DNA from: JAGLCY01 sp965363725 | Lineage (GTDB): Bacteria; Krumholzibacteriota; Krumholzibacteriia; LZORAL124-64-63 | NCBI GenBank assembly: GCA_965363725.1 | Contig: CBDTUS010000097.1 | Coordinates: 1-14,182, forward strand | Direction: 5' to 3' | DNA: 14,182 nt | Shown here: piece after piece, positions 14,153-14,182 of the stretch | Numbering within the stretch: position 1 is the first letter of the stretch | Layout: every line of letters begins with the position of its first letter | The notes under the pieces: generated by a model | What the model was told of the DNA's origin: nothing | The model's database searches: none | Seen by the model: only the letters and a program-made list of their open reading frames with translations | Program-made: the position numbers and the translations under genes

Positions 14153-14182
14153 ATGCCACGAAAGGCAGTCACAGGAAGTGAC
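14153..14182 (+). CDS. Possible 5' end of a further gene, cut by the window edge
   Basis: An ATG at 14153 is preceded by GGAGGA with 6-nt spacing and stays open for ten codons (MPRKAVTGSD) to the end of the window. Good ribosome-binding-site geometry and the same orientation as the cluster support a real start, but ten residues are too few to identify a family. Confidence 0.35.
   Translation, partial: MPRKAVTGSD

Noticed and set aside
1..14182. Search for CRISPR arrays, tRNA or rRNA genes, insertion-sequence ends and attachment sites
   Set aside because: No regularly spaced repeats, tRNA-like cloverleaf, rRNA sequence, transposase or integrase were seen by eye.

Overview
The window is GC-rich DNA (roughly 60% or more by eye) with dense, mostly well-spaced Gram-negative genes. 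Outer-membrane beta-barrels, an Omp28-like lipoprotein and a protein ending in an NPFNP / 'GIYLARVKA' C-terminal sorting domain (type IX secretion or FlgD-Ig style) point to the FCB side of the bacterial tree. High-GC candidate phyla such as Krumholzibacteriota, Eisenbacteria or Latescibacterota fit best. This placement is an inference from protein style; there is no rRNA or other marker gene here.

Left part (1-7336): a fatty-acid degradation locus. On the minus strand lie a TetR-family regulator (FadR-like) and, 99 bp beyond it, a secreted outer-membrane beta-barrel protein of the neuromedin-U/MetA-phenol 'transporter' type. Divergent from them on the plus strand is a three-gene operon in the order known from Bacillus subtilis fadNAE: a 789-aa 3-hydroxyacyl-CoA dehydrogenase/enoyl-CoA hydratase, a thiolase and an acyl-CoA dehydrogenase. 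Together these cover a full turn of beta-oxidation, though no electron-transfer flavoprotein or acyl-CoA synthetase is in the window. A perfect 20-bp inverted repeat (8-bp arms) overlaps the operon promoter, and a degenerate copy sits just ahead of the regulator's start codon. This looks like an acyl-CoA-responsive, autoregulated switch.

Middle (7337-9267): after a strong 10-bp-stem hairpin comes a DUF299 kinase/phosphorylase, the regulator of pyruvate phosphate dikinase or PEP synthase. It converges on a four-helix inner-membrane protein of unknown function. A 400-bp non-coding stretch follows, with a C10 tract, an extended imperfect hairpin and a good promoter at its right end.

Right part (9268-14079): three tightly spaced envelope genes on the plus strand. 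They encode a lipoprotein with two PEGA domains and an Omp28/thioredoxin-like CPPC domain; a secreted protein with a beta-sandwich, a GATase-I-like domain and a C-terminal sorting domain; and a fusion of a TlpA-type thioredoxin (WCKPC) to a beta-barrel of about 470 residues. This cluster is the most novel part of the window. It may be an outer-membrane thiol-disulfide system, with CX4C pairs in two of the proteins as possible targets. The last 30 bases may begin another gene.
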